Part shown: positions 11,773 through 22,023 of the stretch, one piece after another
Layout: every line of letters starts with the position of its first letter
Numbering within the stretch: position 1 is the first letter of the stretch
Source: an uncultured Planctomycetaceae bacterium
GTDB taxonomy: Bacteria > Planctomycetota > Planctomycetia > Planctomycetales > Planctomycetaceae
Direction: 5' to 3'
Assembly: GCA_903871805.1 (NCBI GenBank)
Contig: CAIQIE010000248.1
Span: 1 to 64,000 of the forward strand
Length of the DNA: 64,000 nucleotides
Position numbers and translations under genes: made by a program
The notes under the pieces: generated by a model
The model's input: the letters and a program-made list of their open reading frames with translations, nothing else
The model's database searches: none
Told to the model about the DNA's origin: nothing

Positions 11773-12909
11773 ATGGCGAGGAAAACGACGGTTCGAAATG
11801 ATGACGATGGCGAGGAGTCGGGGGATTCCGGACGAGTACCGGGATCTCAGCCACTGGGTTTCACTTCGTCTGGGGCTGTCCCGAGTGGTGAGCAGAAGGG
11901 GCTGGAAGATGAGCTTCGTCCATCACGTCTTGAGGACATTGTTGGTCAGCGTGCGGTGGTAGAGCGGTTAAGGATCCTTCTGGAGGCCACGAAGAAACGT
12001 AAGGAGCCTCTTGGGCATCTTTTGTTTGACGGACCTCCTGGCTTGGGAAAGACGACGCTGGCTACGGTGATACCGCGAGAATTGGGAACTGACCTGCAGA
12101 TTACGGCGGGGCCCTCGTTAAATGCACCGAAAGACCTGTTGCCTTATTTGACAAATGCCAGCCATGGCAGTGTGCTGTTCATCGATGAGATTCATCGCAT
12201 GCCGCCGACTGTTGAGGAGTTTATTTATCCGGCGATGGAGGATTTTCGTGTTGATATCACACTGGGTGATGGAATCAACGCCCGAACGATCAATATGAAG
12301 TTGCAGCAGTTTACTGTGATTGGTGCAACGACGCGCAGTGGAATGCTGACGGCGCCCCTTCGTGATCGGTTTATAAACCGTGAGCATCTGGATTTTTACA
12401 CGACGGAGGAATTAGCAACAATTGTGCGTCGGAATGCGGGTAAGTTGCGGACTGAGATTGCGGAGGAGGCGGCCTGGGAAATTGCCATTCGGGCGCGGGG
12501 GACTCCCAGAAAAGCCAACAACTGGTTGCGCTGGACGAGGGACTTCGCTGATGCTCGTGCTGATGGCCGGATCACGCTGGAAGTCGCCCGAGCGGCTCTG
12601 AGAATGAAGGGCGTGGACGTTGCGGGACTGGAAGAGCAGGATCGTCGTTACCTGGAAACGATTATCGGTGTTTTTGGTGGTGGGCCCGCGGGGGTGCAGG
12701 CTATTGGTCATACCATGAACACACCGGCAGAGACTTTGGAAGACGAAGTAGAGCCGTTTTTGCTGCGTGAAGGTTTTATTCAGAGAACACCCAGAGGCCG
12801 CACGATTACGGCCAAAACGCTGGCTCATTTGGGGGTATCCGAGCGTTCGTCGTCTCTGACTTCCAGAAAGAGGACGTCACCCGATCCGCCTGGATTATTT
12901 GTTGAGTGA
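11773..12909 (+). CDS. ruvB: Holliday junction branch migration helicase RuvB
   Basis: [69 protein letters not shown], and C-terminal [20 protein letters not shown]. Confidence 0.95.
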   Translation: MARKTTVRNDDDGEESGDSGRVPGSQPLGFTSSGAVPSGEQKGLEDELRPSRLEDIVGQRAVVERLRILLEATKKRKEPLGHLLFDGPPGLGKTTLATVIPRELGTDLQITAGPSLNAPKDLLPYLTNASHGSVLFIDEIHRMPPTVEEFIYPAMEDFRVDITLGDGINARTINMKLQQFTVIGATTRSGMLTAPLRDRFINREHLDFYTTEELATIVRRNAGKLRTEIAEEAAWEIAIRARGTPRKANNWLRWTRDFADARADGRITLEVARAALRMKGVDVAGLEEQDRRYLETIIGVFGGGPAGVQAIGHTMNTPAETLEDEVEPFLLREGFIQRTPRGRTITAKTLAHLGVSERSSSLTSRKRTSPDPPGLFVE

Positions 12910-12930
12910 GTTGCTGGGAGAGTTGATTTT

Positions 12931-14019
12931 TCAGGGGCGAGTTCTTTTATAGAACGGCAGAGTGACGACCTGGGCGGCTATCATTGTTCCGCGGAGTTCA
13001 ACTTCCACAGCCTGACCGGGAGTTGCCTGGGCGACGGGCACATACGCCATGGCGATAACTTTTTGCAGAGTTGGTGAGAAGGTCCCGGATGTAACATGGC
13101 CGCATTCAGTTCCGTGAATGAAGACAGGAGCGCCTTCGCGGGCGATTCGTCGGCCATCCAGAGCGAGCCCAACGCGGGTGAGTGTGGGGCCAGTAGTGCG
13201 AATCCGTTCCAGTGCGGCTTTACCGGGATATTCTGATTTTCGGAAACGCACGGCAAAACTCAGTCCAGCTGTCAGTGGGTCAGTTGTGAGATTCAGTTCG
13301 TGTCCGTAGAGGGGCATGGCGGCTTCCAGACGCAGCGTGTCGCGGCAACCCAATCCCGCAGGGACAACGCCGTACGGGGCACCCAGAGACAGCAGCTTCA
13401 ACCAGACGGACTCTGCCTGTTCTGAGGGGACAATCAATTCGAAGCCGTCTTCACCTGTGTAGCCAGTTCGGGAAATCATTCCGGAGAAGTGCTCAGAGGA
13501 TACATCGCTGGCTGAGTAGTACGGCATTGTATCAGCGTTGGTTGTGCAGAGCTCCCGAACGAGGTTGACGGCCGCGGGACCCTGGACAGCGATCATTCCT
13601 GTGGATTCGGTTTGGTCTTCAAATGTGATGGAAGCGAATCCAGCCAGATGTTCCAGCCAGCCAATGACTTCAATTCTGTTTGAAGCATTGACAACAAGTT
13701 CCCAGCGATCGGGCATGTGATAGACCAGGACATCATCGATGATACCGGCATCATGTCGGCAGATCAGTGAGTATCGGACATCACCTGTTTGAAGCGCTGA
13801 GACATCATTGGTGAGGGCACTGTTGAGAAATTCTCCGGCAGTCTCACCTTTGAAGGTGAGGCGTCCCATATGGGAGATATCAAACAGGCCTGCAGACTTT
13901 CTGACGGCCAAATGTTCTTCGACGATGGAGGTATACTGAACGGGCATTTCCCACCCTGCAAATTCCACCATCCGACCGTTATTCGCTCTGTGCCAATGAT
14001 TCAGAGGTGTTGTCTTCAT
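12931..14019 (-). CDS. gcvT: glycine cleavage system T protein (aminomethyltransferase)
   Basis: MKTTPLNHWHRANNGRMVEFAGWEMPVQYTSIVEEH...SAGLFDISHMGRL; SRTGYTGEDGFEL; GLGCRDTLRLEAAMPLYGHEL. Confidence 0.95.
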   Translation of the reverse strand: MKTTPLNHWHRANNGRMVEFAGWEMPVQYTSIVEEHLAVRKSAGLFDISHMGRLTFKGETAGEFLNSALTNDVSALQTGDVRYSLICRHDAGIIDDVLVYHMPDRWELVVNASNRIEVIGWLEHLAGFASITFEDQTESTGMIAVQGPAAVNLVRELCTTNADTMPYYSASDVSSEHFSGMISRTGYTGEDGFELIVPSEQAESVWLKLLSLGAPYGVVPAGLGCRDTLRLEAAMPLYGHELNLTTDPLTAGLSFAVRFRKSEYPGKAALERIRTTGPTLTRVGLALDGRRIAREGAPVFIHGTECGHVTSGTFSPTLQKVIAMAYVPVAQATPGQAVEVELRGTMIAAQVVTLPFYKRTRP

Positions 14020-14339
14020 GGGGGCCCGTTCATTGAGTCAGTTTCGGGGAGGTAATCAAGGCCTGAAGAGAATCCTGATGTTGGGTGGCTATTATGGCCG
14101 AACCGTTGAACGCCAATGCAGGTCTTACGGGATTCGCCGCGACGGCCGATCCGGTACTCTGGCAGCGTAACAACTCTTTAGATCATCCCTGAAACTGTCA
14201 TCGGATTCAACCACCTTGTCCATGACCGGGCGGGTGGCTGTGAATTCAGATTCTGTGCAAGAGTCTGAACGACTTGCAGGGCGCGGAGTCTGGCCACGTA
14301 TGGCGACTGATGCTATTGGGAAGAACATCGAACAAAAGC

Positions 14340-14379
14340 GGAAACGCCCCGGTCCTGGGATTCGAACCGGGGCGTTTCC
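14340..14379 (-). terminator. hairpin with 14-bp perfect stem downstream of the 14412 ORF
   Basis: GGAAACGCCCCGGT (14340-14353) / ACCGGGGCGTTTCC (14366-14379) inverted repeat with 12-nt loop, just past the stop of the minus-strand ORF. Confidence 0.6.
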
Positions 14380-14411
14380 AGCGGGGAGTTTTCAACCACT
14401 TCGAGAAATGA

Positions 14412-14906
14412 TCAGCGAAGGGCCGGCTTTCCAGCAGGTTTTCCGGGAGTCTGTCCGGCAGTGCCGCGACCAGGCGACGACGTTGACTGGTAGTGAATTG
14501 GCTGAACTGGTGTTGGATACAGGGCCGGGGCCGGCACAGTTGGTGGAAACGAATTCTGAGGTGACTGATGGTGCATGTGGCCATCGAGATAGGAACCGCG
14601 ATACTTATTCCAGAACTGCTGTGAATAGGGCATTCCGTGAGGGGCCCCTGATGCTGCAGCGATTTGGGACTGCGCCATGACATGACGGTAGTTGTACGGT
14701 CTGAAGCTGGAGAATCCGCCGTAGGCCGGGTATCTCTGGAAGTGCCCGTGGATCCATGGATCCTGCTGATCGAACGGGTAAGTTTGAACGCCTTCGCCCG
14801 CGGAGATTGCGCCGGTGAACGACGCCCCTGGGACTGCGGTCTGAGCTTCCGCAGCGACTACCGTAAGCAGATTCACTGCAAATGCAAAAATTACAGCTCT
14901 GGCCAT
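14412..14906 (-). CDS. hypothetical secreted protein, Pro/His/Tyr-rich
   Basis: Signal peptide MARAVIFAFAVNLLTVVAAEAQT; followed by a hairpin. Confidence 0.6.
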   Translation of the reverse strand: MARAVIFAFAVNLLTVVAAEAQTAVPGASFTGAISAGEGVQTYPFDQQDPWIHGHFQRYPAYGGFSSFRPYNYRHVMAQSQIAAASGAPHGMPYSQQFWNKYRGSYLDGHMHHQSPQNSFPPTVPAPALYPTPVQPIHYQSTSSPGRGTAGQTPGKPAGKPALR

Positions 14907-15218
14907 TACAAACCTCCATGTTCCAGAGCCTGCGACAGGAGAAGTCCATGTCGCTGCTCACCGTGCCACAGCAAATCCTGGAGAATCATCGGGATCTGAG
15001 GGGCATCGTGTTCTTTGAAAACATGAAGAAAGTGAAGGATCGAGCCAGACAGGACAAAATCCAACTTTTCGATCTCACTGATCGTTAAATCTTAACTTTG
15101 GCTCGTCTCTGCGGGATTTTTCTGGCAACAGTTATGGAACTGTGCAATTCTCATTGAGGCGGACCCGGTCCAGGGGATACGTGATTCCTTACGGTCGCCA
15201 TTTTCAGAGGGTGAGAAC

Positions 15219-15623
15219 ATGAGGTTGCTGGCGGGTGTTGTTTTTCTCGTTCTGTGGGTTCATGTGGCAGTTTCTGACGTTGCCCTGAGTAATGAAGTGA
15301 CTTGTTACAGCCAGACGGCGGTTGGAACGGCTATTCAGCAGGGGTGTAGTACCTGCGGCTGTATTACGTGTGGTTGTTCGGGATTTTCGGGAACTTCGGT
15401 GCTAATTGCTTCAAAGCTGGGACTCGCGACCTGGCCGGGAAGCGTTTCAGGTGGATGGTCTTCTGCCACCGAGCAATCTTTCCCCCTGTCATCTCGTGGG
15501 AATTCCGATTGGTTGCCGGGTAATGGCTCTGGTGCGGTTCACTATCGCTATCCTTATTACAGCTATCGGCGTCCATGGGCTCATCCGGGTCCGATGGTGC
15601 CGAATGTGACCATTGTATGGTGA
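15219..15623 (+). CDS. small secreted Cys-rich protein
   Basis: Signal peptide MRLLAGVVFLVLWVHVAVSDVAL; GCSTCGCITCGCSG cluster. Confidence 0.55.
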   Translation: MRLLAGVVFLVLWVHVAVSDVALSNEVTCYSQTAVGTAIQQGCSTCGCITCGCSGFSGTSVLIASKLGLATWPGSVSGGWSSATEQSFPLSSRGNSDWLPGNGSGAVHYRYPYYSYRRPWAHPGPMVPNVTIVW

Positions 15624-16064
15624 CATCTTCGGGTGAGACACTGCGAGGTTTTCGTATGCGAGTGTACTGCTCAGGTTGACACGCAGGAACGCAGAGCAGG
15701 CGTGTTTCAAATGCGTCTGGGGGTCTTGAATGAGGCCATCTCTGCAGGATTTTTTCGGAAAAATTTCCATTGTTTTGCGTTTGCGTTCCCTGTTTATGGC
15801 TTATGCGTCGCTTGAGTTGGGAATTTTCCCCAGGAGTTTTTTGCCCAGCTTACCGGACCGATACGCCTGGTGCTGTTCATAGGAAAAGTCCTCGGGAGTT
15901 CATGTGGAGCGTTGAATTGGGAGGCCGATACGTGATTTGGCCCATGGACTTTGCACTGCGGTTTTCATGAATGGGTTTCGGGTTGTTCATGGATTGAACG
16001 GCCCCTGACCTGAAGCTGCCATGAGTGCGAGTTCGGAGTCGCTGAAGAGCGAGTGGGTTGCATC

Positions 16065-18185
16065 ATGGAAGGAGCGACAGGGATGTCAGTCGATTTGTCA
16101 GAACTGCTGTTTCCGGCGAGACAGCGTCGGAAGCCCTGTGCGTCCGGCAGAGGGGTCGGTTACGCCACGGCATTTCTGCTGACGTTGGGCTTGATGCGCA
16201 ACTCTGTCGATGCTCAGCCACCCTCCGTCGGAATGACGCCTCAGGTCCCGGATATGCCGCTGAGGATGGAAGCCCCGGAAGTTTCCGGCCGCGTCGACGC
16301 GGCTCTTAGCCCCAACGTCAATCAGTTGCTGAAGCCACAGTATCATCTGGAGATTGAGCGGCATCACAGTCGGCTGGTGATGACAAACCGGAAAGTGCGT
16401 CGGATTGCGGTGACTGATTCCGAGGTGGCGAATTACGTTCAGTACTCAGAGAACGAGATTAGTATTGTTGGACTTTCGATTGGTCGTACGGACCTGACTC
16501 TCTGGTTTGAGGACGAATTGGCGCCGTCCATCTATGAAGTGACAGTGATACGTGACGCGAGTCTGGAAGAGCAGCGATCCATCGACTTTGGAAAGCTGGA
16601 GCGTCGTCTGAAGGTTCTTTACCCGAATTCGAATGTTGCACTGATTCCGATTGGGGCTCAGGTGATCGTTCGGGGGCAGGCTTACGACGGCGAAGAAGCG
16701 CAGAACATTCTTCAGGTTGTTCGTACGGAGGTGCTGCGATCTCTTCGAAATGCAGCACAGTCTGACGACAATGGGGCCGGGGGCCTGAACGGCCTTGGTG
16801 GTCTGGGTCTCGCTGGCGGTGCCGGTGGTGGTGCTGGCGGCGGTGCGGGCGGCGGTGGTAATCAGGGCCGGAGCTTCCGCGACATCGTCATCAATGAGTT
16901 GAATGTGCCGGGCGAGTTCAATGTTTCTCTGCGGGTTGTTGTGGCAGAGATCAACCGTTCGGAATTAAGGGATGCGGGTGTTGACTGGCAGGTGTTGTTC
17001 AACCATGGGAGGCACAGTGTTGGAACCGGTCTTGGAGGAGGGTCCGGGACGACTTTGAGCGGAATTTTCGAAAACGGCGAGATCAACGTTTTTGTAAAAT
17101 GGATGCAGTCCAATGGAACTATACGGATGCTTGCGGAACCCCGTTTGACGGTCTTGAGTGGCACTGGTGCCAGCATTCTGGCTGGCGGTGAGTTTGCCGT
17201 TCCGACGATTATTGGATTGGGAGGAGGTCAGGCGACGACATTTCGAGGTTTTGGTACCAGCCTCAATGTGACGCCGACGGTGATTGACAAAGATCTGATT
17301 CGAATGAGGATTGTCCCGGAGTTCAGCCAGATCAGTGGAGACAACACTGTGAATGGCATTCCGGGGACCAACGTGAAGCGGGTCCAGACAACGGTAGAGC
17401 TTCGCGAGGGACAGACGTTTGCTATCGGCGGTCTGATTTCGAACCAGACGTTGACAGAGGTAAATCGTATTCCGCTGCTGGGCGACATCCCATGGATTGG
17501 TCCACGAGTTTTTCAGTCCAAAACTGCGTCTCAGGTGGAAACGGAATTGCTGGTCCTTGTATCTCCGGAAATTGTGCGGCCGATGGAGCCGGATGAAGTG
17601 CCGCCTCTGCCTGGTTATAACGTGACGCATCCTTCCGATGATGAGTTGTGGCATCGTGGTCAGACGGAAGGAACACCTGACCATACTGTTTATCAGCTGG
17701 CTCCGTATGGCAGCGGGCAAATGCAGGGGATTCCGCAGGGTTACAGCCTGCATAATCCGCCGCCGACGTCCGGACCCTTTATGGGACCGGGAGCGGTGAA
17801 TTATGCTCCGGCGCAATCCATGCCTGGTCCGGCTTATCCGAATGGCTATCCACAGGTCCCTCAGAACGGTCCAGCTCCTTACTACGGCAGTCCGGGGCCG
17901 GGGGGTGCTTATCCTTCTGGAAATCCAGGAGCGGGTGGTCCAGCGATGGCTCCTCCTTCATTTCCTCAGGAATCATCACCAGGTTTTGTTCCTCCTGTTC
18001 CTGACTCCGCCGGTTCCGGTGGTTTTCCTGCCGCTCCGACGAGCTTTCCATCGCAGGTGAATCGGACCGATGGTGGGAAGGCCGCAGCGAAGTCGTCGAA
18101 GTTTAGCAGCTGGACGAATGGTTTTCGAAAGTCTGAGCCGGCGAAAAACAATGTTAGGCCGGCAGGATGGACAAGGGACCGGTGA
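16065..18185 (+). CDS. type II/III secretion-family secretin (CpaC/RcpA-like), with Gly-rich linker and Pro/Gly-rich C-terminal tail
   Basis: Secretin domain: VSLRVVVAEINRSELRDAGVDW, RMLAEPRLTVLSGTGASILAGGEFAVP, ELREGQTFAIGGLISNQTLTEVNRIPLLGDIPWIGPRVFQSK...ELLVLVSPEIVRPM. Confidence 0.9.
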   Translation: MEGATGMSVDLSELLFPARQRRKPCASGRGVGYATAFLLTLGLMRNSVDAQPPSVGMTPQVPDMPLRMEAPEVSGRVDAALSPNVNQLLKPQYHLEIERHHSRLVMTNRKVRRIAVTDSEVANYVQYSENEISIVGLSIGRTDLTLWFEDELAPSIYEVTVIRDASLEEQRSIDFGKLERRLKVLYPNSNVALIPIGAQVIVRGQAYDGEEAQNILQVVRTEVLRSLRNAAQSDDNGAGGLNGLGGLGLAGGAGGGAGGGAGGGGNQGRSFRDIVINELNVPGEFNVSLRVVVAEINRSELRDAGVDWQVLFNHGRHSVGTGLGGGSGTTLSGIFENGEINVFVKWMQSNGTIRMLAEPRLTVLSGTGASILAGGEFAVPTIIGLGGGQATTFRGFGTSLNVTPTVIDKDLIRMRIVPEFSQISGDNTVNGIPGTNVKRVQTTVELREGQTFAIGGLISNQTLTEVNRIPLLGDIPWIGPRVFQSKTASQVETELLVLVSPEIVRPMEPDEVPPLPGYNVTHPSDDELWHRGQTEGTPDHTVYQLAPYGSGQMQGIPQGYSLHNPPPTSGPFMGPGAVNYAPAQSMPGPAYPNGYPQVPQNGPAPYYGSPGPGGAYPSGNPGAGGPAMAPPSFPQESSPGFVPPVPDSAGSGGFPAAPTSFPSQVNRTDGGKAAAKSSKFSSWTNGFRKSEPAKNNVRPAGWTRDR

Positions 18186-18341
18186 GTGAAGTCGGTGACA
18201 TCGAATCTGCTGCGAATGGGATTCCGGGTCTTTGCGGGGTCCATGCAAAGTTGAGTTTCACGCCATCGTTTCGGGTATTCGAATCGGAATTGGCCTTAGT
18301 GTGTTCCGGTGTGTCAGGTCTGTGCAGAAAGATCCAATCGC

Positions 18342-18986
18342 ATGTCAAGAATTTTTCTTCCTGCTAAACTGGCGATCGTTACCTGCAGTGGATTGATCAC
18401 TGCAGGCTGCATTTCCTCGGGAGGTGGGGGTGGCGAGCCGTGCAGCAACGGTGCCGGTTATTATAGTAGCGGTAGCGGTAGCGGTTATGCGGACACATGT
18501 GAGAATGGATGTGAAGACAGCTGGTGCAGCTGGTGGCCATGGAGTAAGAATCATTATCCGGCGACGCGTTATGCGATCCCTGATGTGATGCCGCTGGGAT
18601 CCATCGTCAGGTCGCACTGGCATATGATGGAAACAAATGCTGAAGCGTCTGACTTTGTCATTTACCGACATGAATTTGTGGAAAGTTCATCAGAACTGAC
18701 TCCTTACGGTAAGGATCATATTGCTGAGATCGCAGCGCGGATGCCGACAACTCCTTTTCCCGTCGTTGTGCAGCGAAGTATGAATAACGCGGATCCGGAA
18801 CTGGATCGGATTCGCAGGGAAATTGTTGTCCGGGTCCTTGCTGACCTTGGAAACTATGATGCGGAACGCCGAACGGTTGTTTCTCAGCCCTACAGCAACG
18901 GTCTGAATGGTATGGAAGCGGAGCAGGATTACGGCCGATTCAGAAATGTCCGCAGTGCGACTCAGGGAGGTGCTGTGGGAAGATAG
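18342..18986 (+). CDS. predicted lipoprotein downstream of the secretin
   Basis: Signal peptide with lipobox-like LITAGC; Gly/Ser/Cys-rich N-terminus; plausible shared transcription unit with the secretin. Confidence 0.6.
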   Translation: MSRIFLPAKLAIVTCSGLITAGCISSGGGGGEPCSNGAGYYSSGSGSGYADTCENGCEDSWCSWWPWSKNHYPATRYAIPDVMPLGSIVRSHWHMMETNAEASDFVIYRHEFVESSSELTPYGKDHIAEIAARMPTTPFPVVVQRSMNNADPELDRIRREIVVRVLADLGNYDAERRTVVSQPYSNGLNGMEAEQDYGRFRNVRSATQGGAVGR

Positions 18987-19133
18987 GATTCGGACTCTGC
19001 TACTGCACTGCTGATCCTTACAGTCACTGCCTTCCGTGTGCCTTCCGGCAGAGTGAGGTATGCAATGGGCTGCGATTGGTTTGGTATCCGGATGCCGCGC
19101 AGACGGGGCAGGGGGCGGTGGTGGTTTGCGGAT

Positions 19134-20072
19134 TCAGCCGGCGCCGGGAATCCAGAGTCCGCCTGCTGTGAGTCGGCCGGTTTTTTCAGAGGGGGATCTG
19201 GGTCTGCGTTTTGCTTTCATGCGGAGATAGGGGGGAACGAAGCGACCTCGGTAGCCATAGTGACTGACGTCTGCGGAGTAGTCTGCCCGTCTGGGTTCGC
19301 GGAAATCTTCGATGGTGAAGCCGGTGACGCACAGATCCCCGATCAGTTGCTCCAGCCTGTGCAGGTATTCGGTTGTGCCTGACTCTCGGTAGGAATTGTC
19401 TGTCTGCTGTGGCAGAGGACCTTCGTGGTAGTATTCGACACCGATGACAAACTGCTGACGTTCATTTCGGTGGCTGATCTGCAGGCTGACAGGTTGTTTG
19501 TGCTGGGAAATATAAATTCCATCATCACGGATAACGCGAGCAATTTCCTGGTAGACAGAGCGAAGATCGGGAATGTAGCAGGTGCTTACGGGTTGATGGA
19601 CGATATCAAACGTTTCATCGGCGAGGATACCGAGTTCGTCCATGGATGCCTGAATGGTTCGCACGGGAAATCCGCGCCGCCGGCATTCCTGCTCATCCAG
19701 TTTCAGCATGGAGTCACTGATATCCACCACGGTGACTCGAGCCCCTGCAGCGGCATATAGTACGGATTGCCAGCCACCACCGGCGGCAAGGCAAAGGACA
19801 TCAAGGCCTGCCACAGAATCTGGCAGCCAGCCTCGTCCATCCAGCGTTTTCAGGGGATTGCGGCACTCCGCGTCTGTTGCTGTTTTTGCGAAGAGGCTGC
19901 CTGATTCGGCAAACTGATTCCATGCCTTCTGATTTGCCTGGAGATGATCCACACGACTGATCCGATATCTGGCGGGCGGGGAGAACAGAGAGACGAAGTG
20001 CGGTGCAGCTTTGTCGAAGACGTTGTTATTGTAACCGCACACCTGCAGAATTCTTCCTGTGGAAGGCTGCAT
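19134..20072 (-). CDS. class I SAM-dependent methyltransferase
   Basis: LDVLCLAAGGGWQSVLYAAAGARVTVVDISDSMLKLDEQECRRRG (SAM-binding motifs); start placed at ATG 20072 rather than the 445-aa maximal ORF, which would run into the divergent gene at 20190. Confidence 0.85.
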   Translation of the reverse strand: MQPSTGRILQVCGYNNNVFDKAAPHFVSLFSPPARYRISRVDHLQANQKAWNQFAESGSLFAKTATDAECRNPLKTLDGRGWLPDSVAGLDVLCLAAGGGWQSVLYAAAGARVTVVDISDSMLKLDEQECRRRGFPVRTIQASMDELGILADETFDIVHQPVSTCYIPDLRSVYQEIARVIRDDGIYISQHKQPVSLQISHRNERQQFVIGVEYYHEGPLPQQTDNSYRESGTTEYLHRLEQLIGDLCVTGFTIEDFREPRRADYSADVSHYGYRGRFVPPYLRMKAKRRPRSPSEKTGRLTAGGLWIPGAG

Positions 20073-20189
20073 AAAGAGTCGTGAATTACAGCTGTCGCTG
20101 ATTTTGGGGGATTTGGGACGGTTTTTCGGTCTTACTGGATTCCTGTTGCGGGCAGAGAGACGAACCGGCACGCGGTTTGAGAGGAAAAA

Positions 20190-20816
20190 ATGGTGGCATG
20201 TCAGGGCCAGTTGGTTGTTTTGAAACTGGGTGGCAGTCTGCTGAGTCTGCCGGATCTGCATGTCAGACTTCAGCAGCTGCTGGGGCAGATTTCTGAGGTC
20301 TGCGTGCTGATTGTTCCCGGGGGAGGCTCTGCGGCGGATCGAATTCGTGATCTGGACAGTGACTTTCATCTTCCGGCATACCAGACGCATAATGCTGCCA
20401 TCGGGGCGATGAGTTTCAATGCAGGGGTTCTGGTTCGTACTGGCGTTGGACTGAGTCTTGCCAGAGATCACGGGGCAGCAGAGGTGATTTGGCGACGTTC
20501 GATGCCAGCGGTGCTTGAGGTGGCGGAATTTCTGGGCGGGGAAGGTCGTGCTGTCTATGAGGGATTACCGGAATCCTGGCAGGTGACAAGCGATTCCATT
20601 GCTGCGTCTGTTTCCAGCTACTGGGGGGCGAGCCGATTGATTCTGGTGAAATCCTGCGATCCCGTCTCAGGCAATCTGGCCGAGGTGGCTGAAGCCGGGA
20701 TGGTTGACAGTTGGTTTCTGAAGATTCCCGGAGAATTTCGCGTGGATTGGTGCAATCTGCGAGCAGATCGTGTTTGTTTGCAATCTCTGCATCGTGGGCG
20801 AGTGCTGAAAGATTGA
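20190..20816 (+). CDS. amino-acid-kinase-family protein, similar to archaeal MfnE-type/aspartokinase-related kinases
   Basis: VVLKLGGSLL...LIVPGGGSAADRIRDLD; ...SYWGASRLILVKSCDPV. Confidence 0.7.
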   Translation: MVACQGQLVVLKLGGSLLSLPDLHVRLQQLLGQISEVCVLIVPGGGSAADRIRDLDSDFHLPAYQTHNAAIGAMSFNAGVLVRTGVGLSLARDHGAAEVIWRRSMPAVLEVAEFLGGEGRAVYEGLPESWQVTSDSIAASVSSYWGASRLILVKSCDPVSGNLAEVAEAGMVDSWFLKIPGEFRVDWCNLRADRVCLQSLHRGRVLKD

Positions 20817-21079
20817 TGGCGAGTCGTTTCTGCTGGCTGAGGGGGGGCGGTGTGGTGGTGGGGACGGATGTAGTGGGACGTTTCTTCACGTCTCAGGGCG
20901 TTTTGAAATTGAGTGTGGGACTGTCTGACGATCCGTATTGTGGAATTTGCTAAGATGTGGACAGTCGTGCGGACCTTTTTTCGTTACCGTTTCCTGTGTG
21001 GCGAATTGTCAGTGAGTCTGAGTCGTCGCGGATTGCTGAAAATTTTGCAGAGCAGCGTATTGTTTTTTCGGTGGAGATT

Positions 21080-21868
21080 ATGGAATACGTTTACGCGGTG
21101 ATTCTGGGCGTGGTGCAGGGAATTGCCGAGTTTCTGCCGATCAGTTCTTCAGGCCATCTGGTCATTGCAGAAGCATTGCTGAAGGCACTGTCAATTTCTG
21201 AGATGCCTGAGTGGCTGCAGGGCATGACCATGAATGTGGCCCTGCACTTTGGAACGCTGCTTTCGATTGCCGTCGTTTATTACAGAGACCTGCTGGATCT
21301 GACACGTCGGCCGCGGATGTTGTTGCTGATTGTGGTGGCGTCCGTTCCGGTTGCGATTGTCGGGCTGAAGTTCAAAGACCAGCTGGAGAGTCTGTTTGAC
21401 AGTGCGTTTGCTGCAGGCTTTTGTCTGATGATCACGGGCGTGATTCTTCTTGTGGCAAGGAGGCTTCAGGGCGGGGGGCAGGAATTGAAGACGATGCCGG
21501 TCCGATCGGCGATCGTGATTGGGTTATTTCAGGCAGTGGCGATACTTCCCGGGATTTCGAGAGCCGGTAGTACAGTCGGGGCAGGGCTTATGTGCGGGCT
21601 CAGAGGAGCTGATGCGGCCAAATTCTCGTTTTTTCTGGCGATACCAGCGATTGGCGGCGCCACGCTGCTGGAATTCCTCAAGGTTCTCAGGGCGACGGAC
21701 AGTACGGTACCAAATTGGACACCAGTTGTGGCTGGTGCAGTTGTCAGTTTTGTTGTCGGGGTCTTTTGCCTTCGCTGGCTGATACGAATCCTGTCGTCGG
21801 ATCGCCTGCACTGGTTTGCGTTTTACTGTCTGACGGTGGGGCTTTTGACCGTCGTCTGGCAGTGGTAG
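21080..21868 (+). CDS. uppP: undecaprenyl-diphosphatase (BacA/UppP)
   Basis: GVVQGIAEFLPISSSGHLVIAE; LPGISRAGSTVGAGLMCGL. Confidence 0.95.
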   Translation: MEYVYAVILGVVQGIAEFLPISSSGHLVIAEALLKALSISEMPEWLQGMTMNVALHFGTLLSIAVVYYRDLLDLTRRPRMLLLIVVASVPVAIVGLKFKDQLESLFDSAFAAGFCLMITGVILLVARRLQGGGQELKTMPVRSAIVIGLFQAVAILPGISRAGSTVGAGLMCGLRGADAAKFSFFLAIPAIGGATLLEFLKVLRATDSTVPNWTPVVAGAVVSFVVGVFCLRWLIRILSSDRLHWFAFYCLTVGLLTVVWQW

Positions 21869-22023
21869 AGTCCGGGGTAGTCGCCTGGTCTGCCGCTGCG
21901 TAGTTTGCGAGTGGACGAGGAGCTTCGACGTGGCGTGGTGGGCCATTTTCTGTGCAGCGGTTGCCTTTGCGTGTGTGACAGATCAAATCCGGGGGTGTCG
22001 CTGAGGGATTGGGAGTGAGCACG

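Noticed and set aside
14355-14370. tRNA T-loop-like motif GGTTCGAATCCC on the minus strand
   Set aside because: It lies in the loop of a 14-bp terminator-like hairpin; no D-arm, anticodon arm or acceptor stem can be built around it.
20073-20471. N-terminal extension of the methyltransferase ORF
   Set aside because: Would overlap the divergent kinase gene at 20190 and has low-complexity, non-domain composition; start reassigned to 20072.
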